A stretch of DNA of 64,000 bases from Bacillota bacterium (GTDB taxonomy: Bacteria; Bacillota; Clostridia; DSM-8532), in contig JAEZTB010000030.1 in NCBI GenBank assembly GCA_023443745.1, forward strand, positions 248,001 through 312,000. Reading direction: 5' to 3'. Below, piece by piece: positions 17,572 through 26,566 of this stretch. Under the pieces are notes generated by a model, which saw nothing but the letters and a program-made list of their open reading frames with translations, did not search any database and was not told the DNA's origin. The translations under genes and the position numbers were made by a program. Numbering within the stretch: the stretch's first letter is position 1; each line of letters opens with the position of its first letter.

Positions 17572-18459
17572 TCATTCATAATGCACCCATTTTTTCTGCA
17601 AACGAAATTGAATGATCGTAATTAAGAGAATGACGATAAACAAGAGCATGGCGACAGCAGAGGCATAGCCTTTGTCTCCTAACACAAAAGCATGCTTATA
17701 AAATAAATAGACAACCGTCTGGGATGATTCCAATGCAGCACTTGCCGGCAGCATCATAAAGATTAAATCAAATACCTGGAACGCCCCAATCAATGAATTA
17801 ACCAACACAAAGAATATTGTCGGCGTAAGCAGCGGAAGTGTAATACGAAAAAACTTCGAAAATACGCTTGCACCATCGATGGAAGCGGCTTCATAGTAAT
17901 GGGACGAGATCCCTTGAAGCCCGGACAACAGCAATATCATGTTGGAACCGATGGAACTCCAGATGGCCACGGCAATAACGCAATACAAGGCCAGATCAGG
18001 ATTGGTCAGCCATTGAATGCGCTCTATTGAGAGTAAGCTGAGAATATAGTTAATGATGCCGTAATCAGCATTAAATATCCATCTCCACACCATGGCGATT
18101 GCAGCCGCCATGGTTACAACAGGCAAATAATAAAGGGTTCGGTAAACCTTGATTCCCCTGATTTTTTGGTTAAGCAAGACAGCAATCACAATCGATATTG
18201 CAATACTAATTGGAACGCTGATTACTGTATAAATCAAAGTATTTTTAAATGCCAACCATAGCTCTGTGTCTTGGAACATCCTGGTGAAATTATTCATTCC
18301 GACCCATTTATATTTTCCGAAGGAACCCCATTTGGTCATACTAAAATAGATCGATTGCACCAAGGGCCAAATATAGAAAACTAACAACCCCAATGAGGTA
18401 GGTGCAATCATCGCATACGCCCAGCAGTAATCACTTCGCTTCATGCGGCTAATTCGCAT
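17572..18459 (-). CDS. carbohydrate ABC transporter permease (MalF-type)
   Basis: A 295-residue CUT1 permease with six hydrophobic helices. The EAA motif is YYEAASIDGASVFSKFFRIT. It begins 79 bp after the binding-protein stop on the same strand and is followed closely by the MalG-type partner. The two together form the sugar channel. Confidence 0.92.
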   Translation of the reverse strand: MRISRMKRSDYCWAYAMIAPTSLGLLVFYIWPLVQSIYFSMTKWGSFGKYKWVGMNNFTRMFQDTELWLAFKNTLIYTVISVPISIAISIVIAVLLNQKIRGIKVYRTLYYLPVVTMAAAIAMVWRWIFNADYGIINYILSLLSIERIQWLTNPDLALYCVIAVAIWSSIGSNMILLLSGLQGISSHYYEAASIDGASVFSKFFRITLPLLTPTIFFVLVNSLIGAFQVFDLIFMMLPASAALESSQTVVYLFYKHAFVLGDKGYASAVAMLLFIVILLITIIQFRLQKKWVHYE

Positions 18460-18538
18460 AGCGCTGCCCCCTTCAGTCTAAAAGTAGAGATCTCAAGGGT
18501 GGATGTTATCCACCCTTGCATCGTTCATTTATTCTGCA

Positions 18539-19852
18539 TCATTCCTCTTGAAGTGCATTGTTCATGAATTCAGTCAGTTCCTTTGCTGCATCCTCAATGG
18601 TGATTTGCTCAGCCCATGCTTTGCTGAATAACTCCCACTCTTTATCTTGCCACTTGGCAGAATTTTGGGAGGAAGGCAACGGAACGGCATCCTGTGCTGC
18701 ATCTATGTAAGATTTCAGATTGAAGTTTGGAGTGGACTTTATCCATGCTTCCTGTGACCCATTAAATGCTGGAATCATTGTACCCGAGGAACCTAAAATC
18801 TCATGGGACTCCTTTGAGCTCATAAACTCGATAAACTTCCAGACCTCAGCAGGATGCTTGGTATTTGCAGACATAGCAACGCCGAGACCATGAATAATTG
18901 TGGCTTTCTGCTTACCTTTGGGCAATACGGTAACATCCACGATATCCTTTATCGCATCATTTTTAGCAAACTGGGCTTGTATCCATGAACCGCCGTAGTA
19001 CATCGCAGATTTACCGGATTCGAACATAGTCACACCAGGCGTTTCGCTTAGTTGGGCGGCAGTAGGCGAAATCTTCTGTGCAATCATGTCCGTCCAGAAT
19101 TTCAAGCCCTCAATGGTCTCGGGTAAATCATAACCAGATTTTTTCTTGTCATCTGATATGACATAACCACCATTCTGATAAATGGTATTGTAATATCCGC
19201 CCTGACCCCATAAATCTGCCGTAAACCCGTAAATCCCGGCTGATGCATTCGTTAATTTGAGCGCGGCATCTTTAAATTTAGCCCAATCCCAACTTTCATC
19301 GGGATACGCCATATTGGCTTCATCAAACAGTTTTTTGTTATACCATAAGCCGATCGTATCAAAATCAATTGGAATCGCATACGATTCATTATTATAAGTA
19401 TAAAGATCGACCAGTGCTTTCGGATAATTGTTCATATCCAAACCGGATGCTTTAATCTGGCTGGATAGCGGCTGAATAACATCATTGGATGCATATTTAA
19501 TGAAATTTGGTCCATTCATCCATAATATATCCGGCATTACGCCACCCGTTCCGGCAGCCTCCATCTTCATCCAATATTGCTCCCATGGCGTTAATTCAAT
19601 TTTGACTTCAATGTTCGGATTTGCTTCGTTGAATTTTTTTATAACCGCATTATAGGCATCCACTCGGTTCGCGTCCCACAAACCAAATGTCAATGCCACC
19701 TTCTCGCCTGATGGCGTGCTTGTACTGCTAGGTTGTTCGCTTGGTACCAGAGATTGATCAACTGGAGCTTGATCAACTGGAGCATTGTTTTTTGAGCATC
19801 CTGTGGCAAATACAATCAACAACGCCAGTAAAATAGGTAAAACCTTTTTCAT
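18539..19852 (-). CDS. extracellular sugar-binding lipoprotein
   Basis: A 437-residue family 1 solute-binding protein. The signal peptide ends in the lipobox VFATGC, so Cys19 is lipidated and the protein is tethered outside the membrane. A Pro/Ser/Thr linker follows, then the two-lobe fold with the typical LTFGLWDANRVDAYNAVIKK opening and MSSKESHEILGSSGTMIPA near the hinge. It captures an oligosaccharide and delivers it to the permeases downstream. It is the first gene of the operon and is divergent from the AraC regulator. Confidence 0.92.
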   Translation of the reverse strand: MKKVLPILLALLIVFATGCSKNNAPVDQAPVDQSLVPSEQPSSTSTPSGEKVALTFGLWDANRVDAYNAVIKKFNEANPNIEVKIELTPWEQYWMKMEAAGTGGVMPDILWMNGPNFIKYASNDVIQPLSSQIKASGLDMNNYPKALVDLYTYNNESYAIPIDFDTIGLWYNKKLFDEANMAYPDESWDWAKFKDAALKLTNASAGIYGFTADLWGQGGYYNTIYQNGGYVISDDKKKSGYDLPETIEGLKFWTDMIAQKISPTAAQLSETPGVTMFESGKSAMYYGGSWIQAQFAKNDAIKDIVDVTVLPKGKQKATIIHGLGVAMSANTKHPAEVWKFIEFMSSKESHEILGSSGTMIPAFNGSQEAWIKSTPNFNLKSYIDAAQDAVPLPSSQNSAKWQDKEWELFSKAWAEQITIEDAAKELTEFMNNALQEE

Positions 19853-19911
19853 CTTTAATTCCTCCTGATCCTTTCATAATTGAAGATCTTCCGCTTATAT
19901 GATACAATTTT

Positions 19912-19920
19912 TGCTATACT
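19912..19920 (+). promoter_or_regulatory. extended -10 promoter of the AraC gene
   Basis: TGCTATACT gives a TGn-extended -10 box (TATACT at 19915). No good -35 is visible, which fits an activator-dependent or extended -10 promoter in the 86-bp divergent region. Confidence 0.5.
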
Positions 19921-19989
19921 GCGTAAATGCGGTGATTTATGCTCTTTATGTCCAAATTTATCTTAATGGCTGGGATGGAGAAAACTGCT

Positions 19990-20862
19990 ATGGACGGGGC
20001 TATTAATGAATCTATCATTTATCAAAATCCGGCTTTATGTATCAAAATTTCTCGTTTTATCATAAATGATTGTAACTCTCAAATAAGCTGGCACTATCAT
20101 AAAGAAATTGAAGTTATTTTCGTCGAGCAAGGTCTGCATGAGTTGGAAACACAAGAGCGGGCTTATGAGCTTAAGTCCGGTGATATAGCCATCGTTGGCT
20201 CTTCTCAGTTACATCGGGCGCGCAATGCTTCCCATGAAGATATGATTTTTATCGTATTGCATGTTGATTTGCAGCCCTATTTTAATCCGGCTATGATGAT
20301 GTACTATAAAAGCTTTTCAGAGGTTCTGCATCCATTGGATTCGATGAATTATATTTTTTCTAATGAAGAGGCTAAGCATGAAATAGTGGATATTATAACA
20401 AGTATTTATAGAGAAATCATTGATCAAAAAAAAGGTTATGAACTGGCGGTCAATATGCATATTCAGCGTTTCATGCTCTCTCTGCTGCGTTATGATTTAG
20501 AAAACAGACTGAAAACTCATGATAATCATGATGCAGAGTTCCTTCAGCCCATCATTAACTATGTCGAAACACACCTGTCAGATCGAATCAATATGCAGGA
20601 AGTATGCAGTCTTGTGGGAATGAGCTATACATACTTTTCAAAATTATTTAAACAAAAAACAGGCTTTTCTTTTACAGATTTCGTTAATCGTAAACGAATC
20701 TCCGAAGCGGAACGGTTGCTTGTAACCGAAAACTGGCAAACACAAGAAATAGCTGAAGCGGTGGGAATCCAAAACATGACCCACTTCTATGAATTATTCA
20801 AACGATATAACAAATGCACACCAAAGCAATATTTGGAGAGAATGCTGGCTAACAAAAATTGA
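19990..20862 (+). CDS. AraC-family regulator with cupin sensor
   Basis: About 290 residues. The N-terminal half is a cupin-like sugar-sensing domain (SWHYHKEIEVIFVEQGLHEL, KSGDIAIVGSSQLHRARN). The C-terminal 100 residues are two AraC HTHs (MQEVCSLVGMSYTYFSKLFK and IAEAVGIQNMTHFYELFKRY). Divergent from the sugar-binding protein gene, so it very likely activates the transport operon on sensing the sugar. The start at 19990 has GGAG at good spacing; an in-frame ATG at 19939 would add 17 residues and cannot be excluded. Confidence 0.88.
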   Translation: MDGAINESIIYQNPALCIKISRFIINDCNSQISWHYHKEIEVIFVEQGLHELETQERAYELKSGDIAIVGSSQLHRARNASHEDMIFIVLHVDLQPYFNPAMMMYYKSFSEVLHPLDSMNYIFSNEEAKHEIVDIITSIYREIIDQKKGYELAVNMHIQRFMLSLLRYDLENRLKTHDNHDAEFLQPIINYVETHLSDRINMQEVCSLVGMSYTYFSKLFKQKTGFSFTDFVNRKRISEAERLLVTENWQTQEIAEAVGIQNMTHFYELFKRYNKCTPKQYLERMLANKN

Positions 20863-20957
20863 AACCTAACATTTTCCCTAATGAAATTATCTCTTTGTTG
20901 CGACTCTTATACTTATTCCTTCAATTAGAATTGCTTGTAAACACTCCTTTCAAATTC

Positions 20958-21530
20958 TTATTTATTTATTTCCAGCCACATGACGCTGGTACTGTCATGC
21001 TTCTCAATTTCCTGAAAGCCCTGCTCCCTGTACATATTAAGAGTACCTCTGTACTGCTTTTGAGATGCCTCTTTTAATTCAAAAGGTAGCGCCAAAACCG
21101 CTTGATATCCTTGTGTCCTGAAATCCTTCACTGCCTGATGCAGTAATAGACGTGCAATACCCCTTCCCCTATACTCAGGGTGGATTACAAAGCAGATAAC
21201 ACACCCTACCTTTTTATCCTTGATCAAATGTTCTATATCCTTTTCCAGTCGTACGAAACTGCGTGCGTCATTTGCGCTGCACCAGCCGATGCATTTATCC
21301 CCATCGAAAGCCAGATATCCGCGCATACTCCCTTCTTTTATCCTTTGAATTGCTTCCTCCCGGTTTTTATCACCCGGCCTCTCCATCCAATCCTTCTGGG
21401 AACAGTCGGAGTAATAATACCGGCAATAGCAGGTTGCCCAATGAGAGGCATAGCTAAAGTCCAGCTTCGCAAGATATTCTGCAAAGGTATCCGCTAATTC
21501 GGGCGTAAGAACTCTAATCATATAGTCCAT
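20958..21530 (-). CDS. GNAT-family N-acetyltransferase
   Basis: About 190 residues with the GNAT acetyl-CoA fold. Motif A is CFVIHPEYRGRGIARLLLHQ, containing the R-G-x-G-I/A pyrophosphate loop, followed by the YQAVLALP strand. An N-terminal Cys/Tyr-rich patch (HWATCYCRYYYSDCS) is typical of a clostridial subgroup. The start at 21530 follows AAAAGGAG; the longer frame start has no ribosome site. Substrate unknown. Confidence 0.85.
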   Translation of the reverse strand: MDYMIRVLTPELADTFAEYLAKLDFSYASHWATCYCRYYYSDCSQKDWMERPGDKNREEAIQRIKEGSMRGYLAFDGDKCIGWCSANDARSFVRLEKDIEHLIKDKKVGCVICFVIHPEYRGRGIARLLLHQAVKDFRTQGYQAVLALPFELKEASQKQYRGTLNMYREQGFQEIEKHDSTSVMWLEINK

Positions 21531-21543
21531 GGCAATCTCCTTT

Positions 21544-21650
21544 TTATTTCGGCATATAATCATAAATATAACCTTTGGCTTTAGAATAATATGTACCGGT
21601 GAAAATGTAGGTAGTCCATTTTCCTTGCTGATTCAGAGAAAAAACGGGCA
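21544..21650 (-). pseudogene. C-terminal gene remnant
   Basis: An open minus-strand frame with no start reads LNQQGKWTTYIFTGTYYSKA and ends DYMPK-stop just before the acetyltransferase ribosome site. The composition is protein-like, but no family is recognised. It directly follows the truncated HEAT-type gene in another frame, consistent with a deletion that joined two genes. Confidence 0.3.
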
Positions 21651-21663
21651 GACTGCAGGTTCG

Positions 21664-21816
21664 TTATAACAAAATTGTTTCAATCTGATATCTGGCATTG
21701 TCATCTTTTAAAGAAAGCCATTCTACAAGCTGCGGGATTTCATCTTTAGTCACAATTTTTGACGCTTCCTGTATATCACTTTTATCAATTGATGCAATCT
21801 TTTCTATTGAAATCAT
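21664..21816 (-). pseudogene. truncated HEAT-repeat-type protein
   Basis: Only 50 codons. MISIEKIASIDKSDIQEASK and KDEIPQLVEWLSLKDDNARYQ match the beginning of a clostridial HEAT-repeat family whose members are usually well over 150 residues, as I recall. After ARYQ the frame stops within seven codons. A good GGAGG site precedes the ATG, so the 5' end is intact and the gene was cut at its 3' end. It could still make a short peptide. Confidence 0.5.
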
Positions 21817-21901
21817 CTTTATCCTCCATTCATGCAGATATGAATTTACTATATCATGTGCGCTGTAAAAATATAAGCATACCGCCTTTTCATTTTTCAT
21901 A

Positions 21902-21930
21902 TTGACACTTTTCGATTTGATACATACAAT
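21902..21930 (+). promoter_or_regulatory. sigma-A promoter of arsR-hgcAB
   Basis: TTGACA at 21902 and TACAAT at 21925, separated by exactly 17 bp, 36 bp before the arsR start. The region is A+T-rich and would place the ArsR operator over or next to the promoter. Confidence 0.75.
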
Positions 21931-21965
21931 GGTCATATCGATGTTATTAGATTTGAGGTGCCAAT

Positions 21966-22301
21966 ATGGAAAACTATTTGGAGCGTACAAAAGTGTTCAA
22001 GGCGCTGGGTGACCCCAAAAGAGCTATGATTGTGGATATGCTCTCTTGCGGCGAGCTATGCGCCTGTATGATTTTAGAGAGGTTTGAGATGTCCCAATCC
22101 ACACTGTCCCACCATATGAAGCTCTTGTGTGAAAGTGGGCTTGTTAAGGGAACGGAAAAAGGTAAATGGACGTACTACTCGCTGGATACCGAAACGATTA
22201 GCAAAACAATGCAATTTTTTGACACCATCACGACAGACAAGGTAAATTGCATCTGTAAGGAAAATACAGGCAGTTGCAAAGGATGTGATGAAAATGAGTA
22301 G
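21966..22301 (+). CDS. ArsR/SmtB-type metalloregulator
   Basis: A 111-residue winged-helix repressor. The recognition helix is SQSTLSHHMKLLCESGLV. The metal site of ArsR type is visible as CGELCACMIL in the alpha3 helix, with Cys spacing typical for As(III)/Hg-class thiol sensors. The C-terminal tail has a further cysteine set (CICKENTGSCKGC) that could widen metal binding. It overlaps hgcA, and the three genes are one operon. Arsenic-responsive ArsR regulators next to hgcAB have been described in methylators, so it likely controls them. Confidence 0.9.
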   Translation: MENYLERTKVFKALGDPKRAMIVDMLSCGELCACMILERFEMSQSTLSHHMKLLCESGLVKGTEKGKWTYYSLDTETISKTMQFFDTITTDKVNCICKENTGSCKGCDENE

Positions 22302-23382
22302 CAAAAAATCCTATCGCTGTTCATCCAACAGTTGCTGTTCCGGGGGATCCATTACGCCGTACGACAAAAAGGATAAATGGGTAACGGGTGAAATCCAAAC
22401 TCCACGAGGCGCCGTACCTGTGGTTTCAACAGATCTTAACTTCAAAGATATTTTCGGAGGGTGGAAAGTACGCTGGGGCATAGGCCGGATGAGTTACAAG
22501 ATCAGTCCGGGGCTTTACGCTGTGGGTAATCCCGATCACACATCCCCCGTGTTGGTCAGCGCGAATTACAAGCTAACATTCGACAAAATGAGAAAAGAGC
22601 TTTCAGAGCTGGACTGCTGGCTTCTGATACTCGATACAAAGGGCATCAACGTCTGGTGTGCCGCCGGTAAAGGTACATTCGGCACCAATGAACTGGTGCG
22701 TCGTATATCGAAAACAGGACTGTCCAAGATAGTCTCGCACAGGAAATTGGTGTTGCCGCAGTTAGGGGCTCCCGGCGTGTGCGCCCATGAAGTAACTAGG
22801 CGAACCGGCTTTTCTGTGGTTTACGGTCCTGTGAGAGCGCTTGATATAAAAATCTTCCTCAATTCCGGCTTTAAGGCTACAGAAGAAATGCGTACCGTGA
22901 AATTCACGGTGTGGGATAGGTTGGTCCTTACCCCTATGGAACTGGTGGCTGCCGCAAAGACTTCATTGATGGTTTTTGGATTATTGTTTCTCATAAACCT
23001 GTTTGCAGCAAGACCTTTCGGGCTTGCGGACTTCATCGCTTATGCGGGCGCTGTGATAACGGGAACCGTCGTTACGCCCGTGCTCCTTCCCCTTATTCCC
23101 GGTAGAGCTTTTGCTTGGAAGGGCTGGCTGTTGGGACTGTGCTGGACGGCAGGATTTATTTGGCTTAATGGCTGGTTTGCCTCTGGTTTTCTGCTTCTTT
23201 CCATAGGTTATCTGCTGGTGCTGCCGTCATTGTCGGCATTTCTGGCTATGAATTTCACAGGCTCGTCAACATACACTTCTTTTTCCGGCGTTATCAAGGA
23301 AATGAAAGCAGCGGTGCCACTTATCGCCCTTTCATCCGTCGCGGGGATTGTACTGGTGTTGATAATGAGCCTGACGGCTTAA
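22288..23382 (+). CDS. hgcA: HgcA, corrinoid protein for mercury methylation
   Basis: About 364 residues. The soluble N-terminal half is a corrinoid-binding domain with the diagnostic cap-helix motif NVWCAAGKG; its Cys (about residue 124) is the lower-axial ligand to the cobalt. The C-terminal half has five membrane helices (residues ~215-360). This fusion of a corrinoid domain to a five-helix membrane anchor is unique to HgcA. The protein passes a methyl group from its corrinoid to Hg(II), giving methylmercury. An N-terminal Cys-rich run (CSSNSCC) is extra and may bind metal. The start is either 22288 or 22294, overlapping arsR. The partner ferredoxin follows at once. Confidence 0.95.
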   Translation: MKMSSKKSYRCSSNSCCSGGSITPYDKKDKWVTGEIQTPRGAVPVVSTDLNFKDIFGGWKVRWGIGRMSYKISPGLYAVGNPDHTSPVLVSANYKLTFDKMRKELSELDCWLLILDTKGINVWCAAGKGTFGTNELVRRISKTGLSKIVSHRKLVLPQLGAPGVCAHEVTRRTGFSVVYGPVRALDIKIFLNSGFKATEEMRTVKFTVWDRLVLTPMELVAAAKTSLMVFGLLFLINLFAARPFGLADFIAYAGAVITGTVVTPVLLPLIPGRAFAWKGWLLGLCWTAGFIWLNGWFASGFLLLSIGYLLVLPSLSAFLAMNFTGSSTYTSFSGVIKEMKAAVPLIALSSVAGIVLVLIMSLTA

Positions 23383-23394
23383 AAGGAGTGCACT

Positions 23395-23688
23395 ATGAAG
23401 CACAAATATCTGAAAAATGTTGCTACTCTCGATCTATCGGTTGAAAAATGTATCGGCTGCGGAAGATGCGCAGAGGTTTGCCCTCATGGAGTTTTCTGCA
23501 TGAATGAAAAGAAAGCGCGGATTAATGACAAAGATCGTTGTATGGAATGCGGTGCTTGTGCGATAAATTGTCCCGCAAAGGCTATCACCGTCGATGCCGG
23601 GGTGGGATGCGCTGCCGCTGTAATTATGGGCTGGCTTACCGGGAGTGAACCGAGCTGTGATTGTTCAGGCGGCGGGGAATGCTGCTAA
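23395..23688 (+). CDS. hgcB: HgcB, 2[4Fe-4S] ferredoxin for mercury methylation
   Basis: A 97-residue ferredoxin with two cluster motifs, CIGCGRCAEVC (residues 19-29) and CMECGACAINC (49-59); the second is the diagnostic HgcB form. A lone Cys near residue 72 and a C-terminal Cys pair (residues 96-97) match the extra cysteines known in HgcB, where they are thought to bind Hg(II) and hand it to HgcA. The clusters reduce the corrinoid to Co(I). The gene lies 12 bp after hgcA with an AAAAGGAG site. Another Cys pair (CDC at 88-90) is additional. Confidence 0.95.
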   Translation: MKHKYLKNVATLDLSVEKCIGCGRCAEVCPHGVFCMNEKKARINDKDRCMECGACAINCPAKAITVDAGVGCAAAVIMGWLTGSEPSCDCSGGGECC

Positions 23689-23743
23689 AAATGGAAGGTG
23701 TGCTTTGTGAACAAGACCCGCCGCGAACCCGCTGAGTGCCAGA

Positions 23744-23790
23744 AGGAGCAGGTCGGTAGTAATCCCTCCCGCTCCTGATCATTTTTTTGA
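23744..23790 (+). terminator. candidate terminator of hgcAB
   Basis: AGGAGC at 23744 pairs with GCTCCT at 23771, with further GG/CC pairs inside, and is followed by a run of seven T. Confidence 0.55.
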
Positions 23791-26013
23791 TTACTTTGCT
23801 GCCGCGAGACGTTCTTGCTTACGTTTTTCCCACGAAGCCCAAAGCGGACCAACGATACATATTGTTGAGTAACATCCACTAATGGAGCCGATGGCCATAG
23901 GCAACGCGAAGCTTACAATAGAATCCAGCCCATTAATTGCGGCAAATACGAATAAAATGGCTATGCTCGCAAACACGGCAAGATTGGTATTAAGTGAACG
24001 GGTAAAGCTCTGTGAAATACTTTTGTCTACAATATCCTCAACTGGCATATCTCTCTCTAAGCGGGAATTTTCCCTTATACGGTCGTAAATGACGATTGTA
24101 TCGTTAATAGAATAACCTAAAATTGCCAATGCCACAGCGACAAAGGAATCCCCGATCGGAATCTGAAATATGATAAAGGTAAAGAACGCCACAAGAACAT
24201 CATGCAGCAGGGCTACCAATGACATCGCGCCCGCTGACAGTCCATGAATCTTCCGAAAACTGAACCAGACATACAGTATAATCAGTACTGCGGAAAGCAC
24301 AATAGCTATAACGGCATTCTTCAAAAATTTCTGACCGAAAAACGCAGAGACATTGTTTGTGCTGTCTAATTCAAATCCCTGTTCCGGATATTGCTTCATC
24401 AACGCTTCGGTAACCTGATGCAGCTCCTCGTTGCTCATAGCCCTGTCGCCGGTCATACTGAGAACCAACCGCTTTTCCCCTGTGGCAAAATCCGTGGTAA
24501 TCTGTCCTTTCGTGGTACGCCCGTCCAAGGTCTGTTCCACCAGAGTAGCCGCGTCGTTTGGCGACAAATCAATTGTTTCAGACATGGCATATTTCAAAAC
24601 GGTACCGCCTTTAAACTGAATATCCAGATTGATGCCGTTCACAAAAGTCATTATGATACCGAAAATGATAATGCAGGAGGAAAAAGCGTAATAAATCTTC
24701 CGGTACTTGAAGAAGGGAATTATCTTCACTTCTTTCTTTTCTAACGCGCGCTTGCTTAAAAAGAGTGACGGGCTTTTGACCCAATTATACTGCGCGAGGG
24801 ATACGGTCATCAGCTTGGTCGCCATAACCCCGGCCACAAAGTTCATAATAATACCGAACAGCAGCGTGTACGAGAAGGACAAAATAGCGCCTGATCCGAA
24901 ATACATCATCACAAATGCGACAATCAAGACGGTGATATTGCCGTCAAAAATAGAGGAAAACGCCATTTTGAAGCCGGAGGAAACCGCTGCCAGCATTCTT
25001 TTGCCGCTTTTCAGCTCCTCGCGTATCCTCTCGGAGACGATAACATTGGCGTCTACGCCCATACCAATGGAGAGGATAATACCCGCGATACCCGGCAGGG
25101 TGATGGAAAACTGTGGCCAGGTAAGCATAATAATCTGCCCTGTTACTTGGAGCAGCAGGGAAATGGCCGCGATGACGCCGGATAAGCGGTAGTAAAGTAT
25201 CAAGGCCACGCATATCAGTGCGAACGCCACGATTCCCGCTAACACCATAACATTCAGCGCGTTGCTGCCCAGCTCGGGACTGATCGTGCTGTAATTTTCC
25301 GTAATCAGTGCAAAGGGCAGCGCGCCGGAATTTATTTGATTTGCTCGAGTCTGGGCTTCCACCGCATCTTTCATTCCGGTGATGAAGCACTCATCCGAAT
25401 CAATCCGTGTCTGAACCATCGGCGCCGAAATTAAATTTTCATCTAAATAGATAGAAATCTTCTGACCAACAAGCCTTTCGGTCGCTTCCGCGAACATACG
25501 GCGACCCTCCGCCTTCAAGGTCAAAGTTACAACGTACTTGCTCGTATTTTGCGGGTCTATCGCGGGCGTGGCCTTATCTACATATTGCCCTTCCAAAACA
25601 ATATTCCCATCGGGGTCTCTGAAGGTAAGATGAGCCATACTGCCCAATTCAGCAATGGCCTTTTCTGGATCAAAATCGGTTTCATCTGATTTCCAAGGAA
25701 AACGCACAAAAACGTAACCATTTTCCTTGTCTATGGTTACGTCACGATCCAAAATATTTCTCTGGTCCAGACGTGTTTCTATAACAGCACGGGCTGCTTC
25801 CAGTTCTGTTTCGGTGGGATGACGATCGAGATCCTTTGGAACAAAAGCCGCGTCAATGCCGCCTTTGATATCAATTCCGAAGCGCATCTCTGACGCGCCT
25901 TTCAAATGCATTGAGCCTATATCCAAACCAAAAAACGCTACATATGAAATGAGCAGTGTAATTAAGATAACAGAAGCAAATGTCCCCTTTTTATTGGCTA
26001 ATTTATTCATCAT
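23791..26013 (-). CDS. secDF: fused SecD-SecF protein translocase subunit
   Basis: A 740-residue fusion of SecD and SecF, the proton-driven partner of SecYEG that pulls exported proteins across the membrane. The SecD half opens with one helix and RFGIDIKGGIDAAF, then the large external P1 domain, then five helices with GMGVDANVIVSERI. The SecF half begins around residue 430, with LDIQFKGGTVLKYA and LGYSINDTIVIYDRIRE. Twelve helices in total. The length is standard for clostridial fusions. It is convergent with hgcAB and seems transcribed alone; a 12-bp perfect inverted repeat lies about 110 bp upstream. Confidence 0.95.
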   Translation of the reverse strand: MMNKLANKKGTFASVILITLLISYVAFFGLDIGSMHLKGASEMRFGIDIKGGIDAAFVPKDLDRHPTETELEAARAVIETRLDQRNILDRDVTIDKENGYVFVRFPWKSDETDFDPEKAIAELGSMAHLTFRDPDGNIVLEGQYVDKATPAIDPQNTSKYVVTLTLKAEGRRMFAEATERLVGQKISIYLDENLISAPMVQTRIDSDECFITGMKDAVEAQTRANQINSGALPFALITENYSTISPELGSNALNVMVLAGIVAFALICVALILYYRLSGVIAAISLLLQVTGQIIMLTWPQFSITLPGIAGIILSIGMGVDANVIVSERIREELKSGKRMLAAVSSGFKMAFSSIFDGNITVLIVAFVMMYFGSGAILSFSYTLLFGIIMNFVAGVMATKLMTVSLAQYNWVKSPSLFLSKRALEKKEVKIIPFFKYRKIYYAFSSCIIIFGIIMTFVNGINLDIQFKGGTVLKYAMSETIDLSPNDAATLVEQTLDGRTTKGQITTDFATGEKRLVLSMTGDRAMSNEELHQVTEALMKQYPEQGFELDSTNNVSAFFGQKFLKNAVIAIVLSAVLIILYVWFSFRKIHGLSAGAMSLVALLHDVLVAFFTFIIFQIPIGDSFVAVALAILGYSINDTIVIYDRIRENSRLERDMPVEDIVDKSISQSFTRSLNTNLAVFASIAILFVFAAINGLDSIVSFALPMAIGSISGCYSTICIVGPLWASWEKRKQERLAAAK

Positions 26014-26124
26014 TATAATGACTCCTTTTATTCTTTTCTATGTGTGTAACACAACAGTAACCAACAAACTACCCCTCATATCTGTTCTGGCATGAAGTTA
26101 GATAGTGTTTGTCCGTTATACGGC

Positions 26125-26159
26125 TTGAAACTGTTTAAAATGGTTTAAAACAGTTTCAA
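26125..26159. repeat. palindrome upstream of secDF
   Basis: TTGAAACTGTTT and AAACAGTTTCAA are perfect 12-bp arms with an A+T-rich centre. The repeat begins at the stop codon of the upstream membrane-protein gene and lies ~110 bp before secDF. No T-run follows, so an operator is as likely as a terminator. Confidence 0.45.
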
Positions 26160-26566
26160 ATAAGAATAAAAGGAGGTGCGTTAGGATTATGCGGAGCGAT
26201 TAAAAAATGCTTAATTTTACAGATGGGAATTTTGGGTAGAGATATATAACTCCGGGTTGTACGAAAAAAAAGGTTATATGATAACCCATAAAATATCATC
26301 ATGAGACTATTATTTTTATAGCTTAATAATCGCTGCGTATTTTGAGAGAAATCTGTCTCCTGAACAAAGAAGTCTACCAGTTGATTTTGATGTACGATTG
26401 ATTGTAATGCATCTTTGCCGGCATCGCAGGCGGAAATTGAATCTTGCATGATTGAACCATCGCCAATATGTGAAAAAAATGAAAGTAACAGAAATGGCAT
26501 GCAAATAAGAACCAATAATATGGCCAAAAGGCGTATTCCGCTTTTCCTAAATAGAATGCCACACAT
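26156..26566 (-). CDS. small membrane protein of unknown function
   Basis: A 136-residue protein starting MCGILFRKSGIRLLAIL. One clear membrane helix spans residues ~10-30 and a second weak hydrophobic stretch is near residue 90. The middle (CDAGKDALQSIVHQNQLVDFF) is helical and polar, and the C-terminus is Pro/Ile-rich. The start at 26566 is supported by GAGAGGAG at correct spacing. No family recognised. It precedes secDF on the same strand but is separated by 142 bp including a palindrome. Confidence 0.5.
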   Translation of the reverse strand: MCGILFRKSGIRLLAILLVLICMPFLLLSFFSHIGDGSIMQDSISACDAGKDALQSIVHQNQLVDFFVQETDFSQNTQRLLSYKNNSLMMIFYGLSYNLFFRTTRSYISLPKIPICKIKHFLIAPHNPNAPPFILI

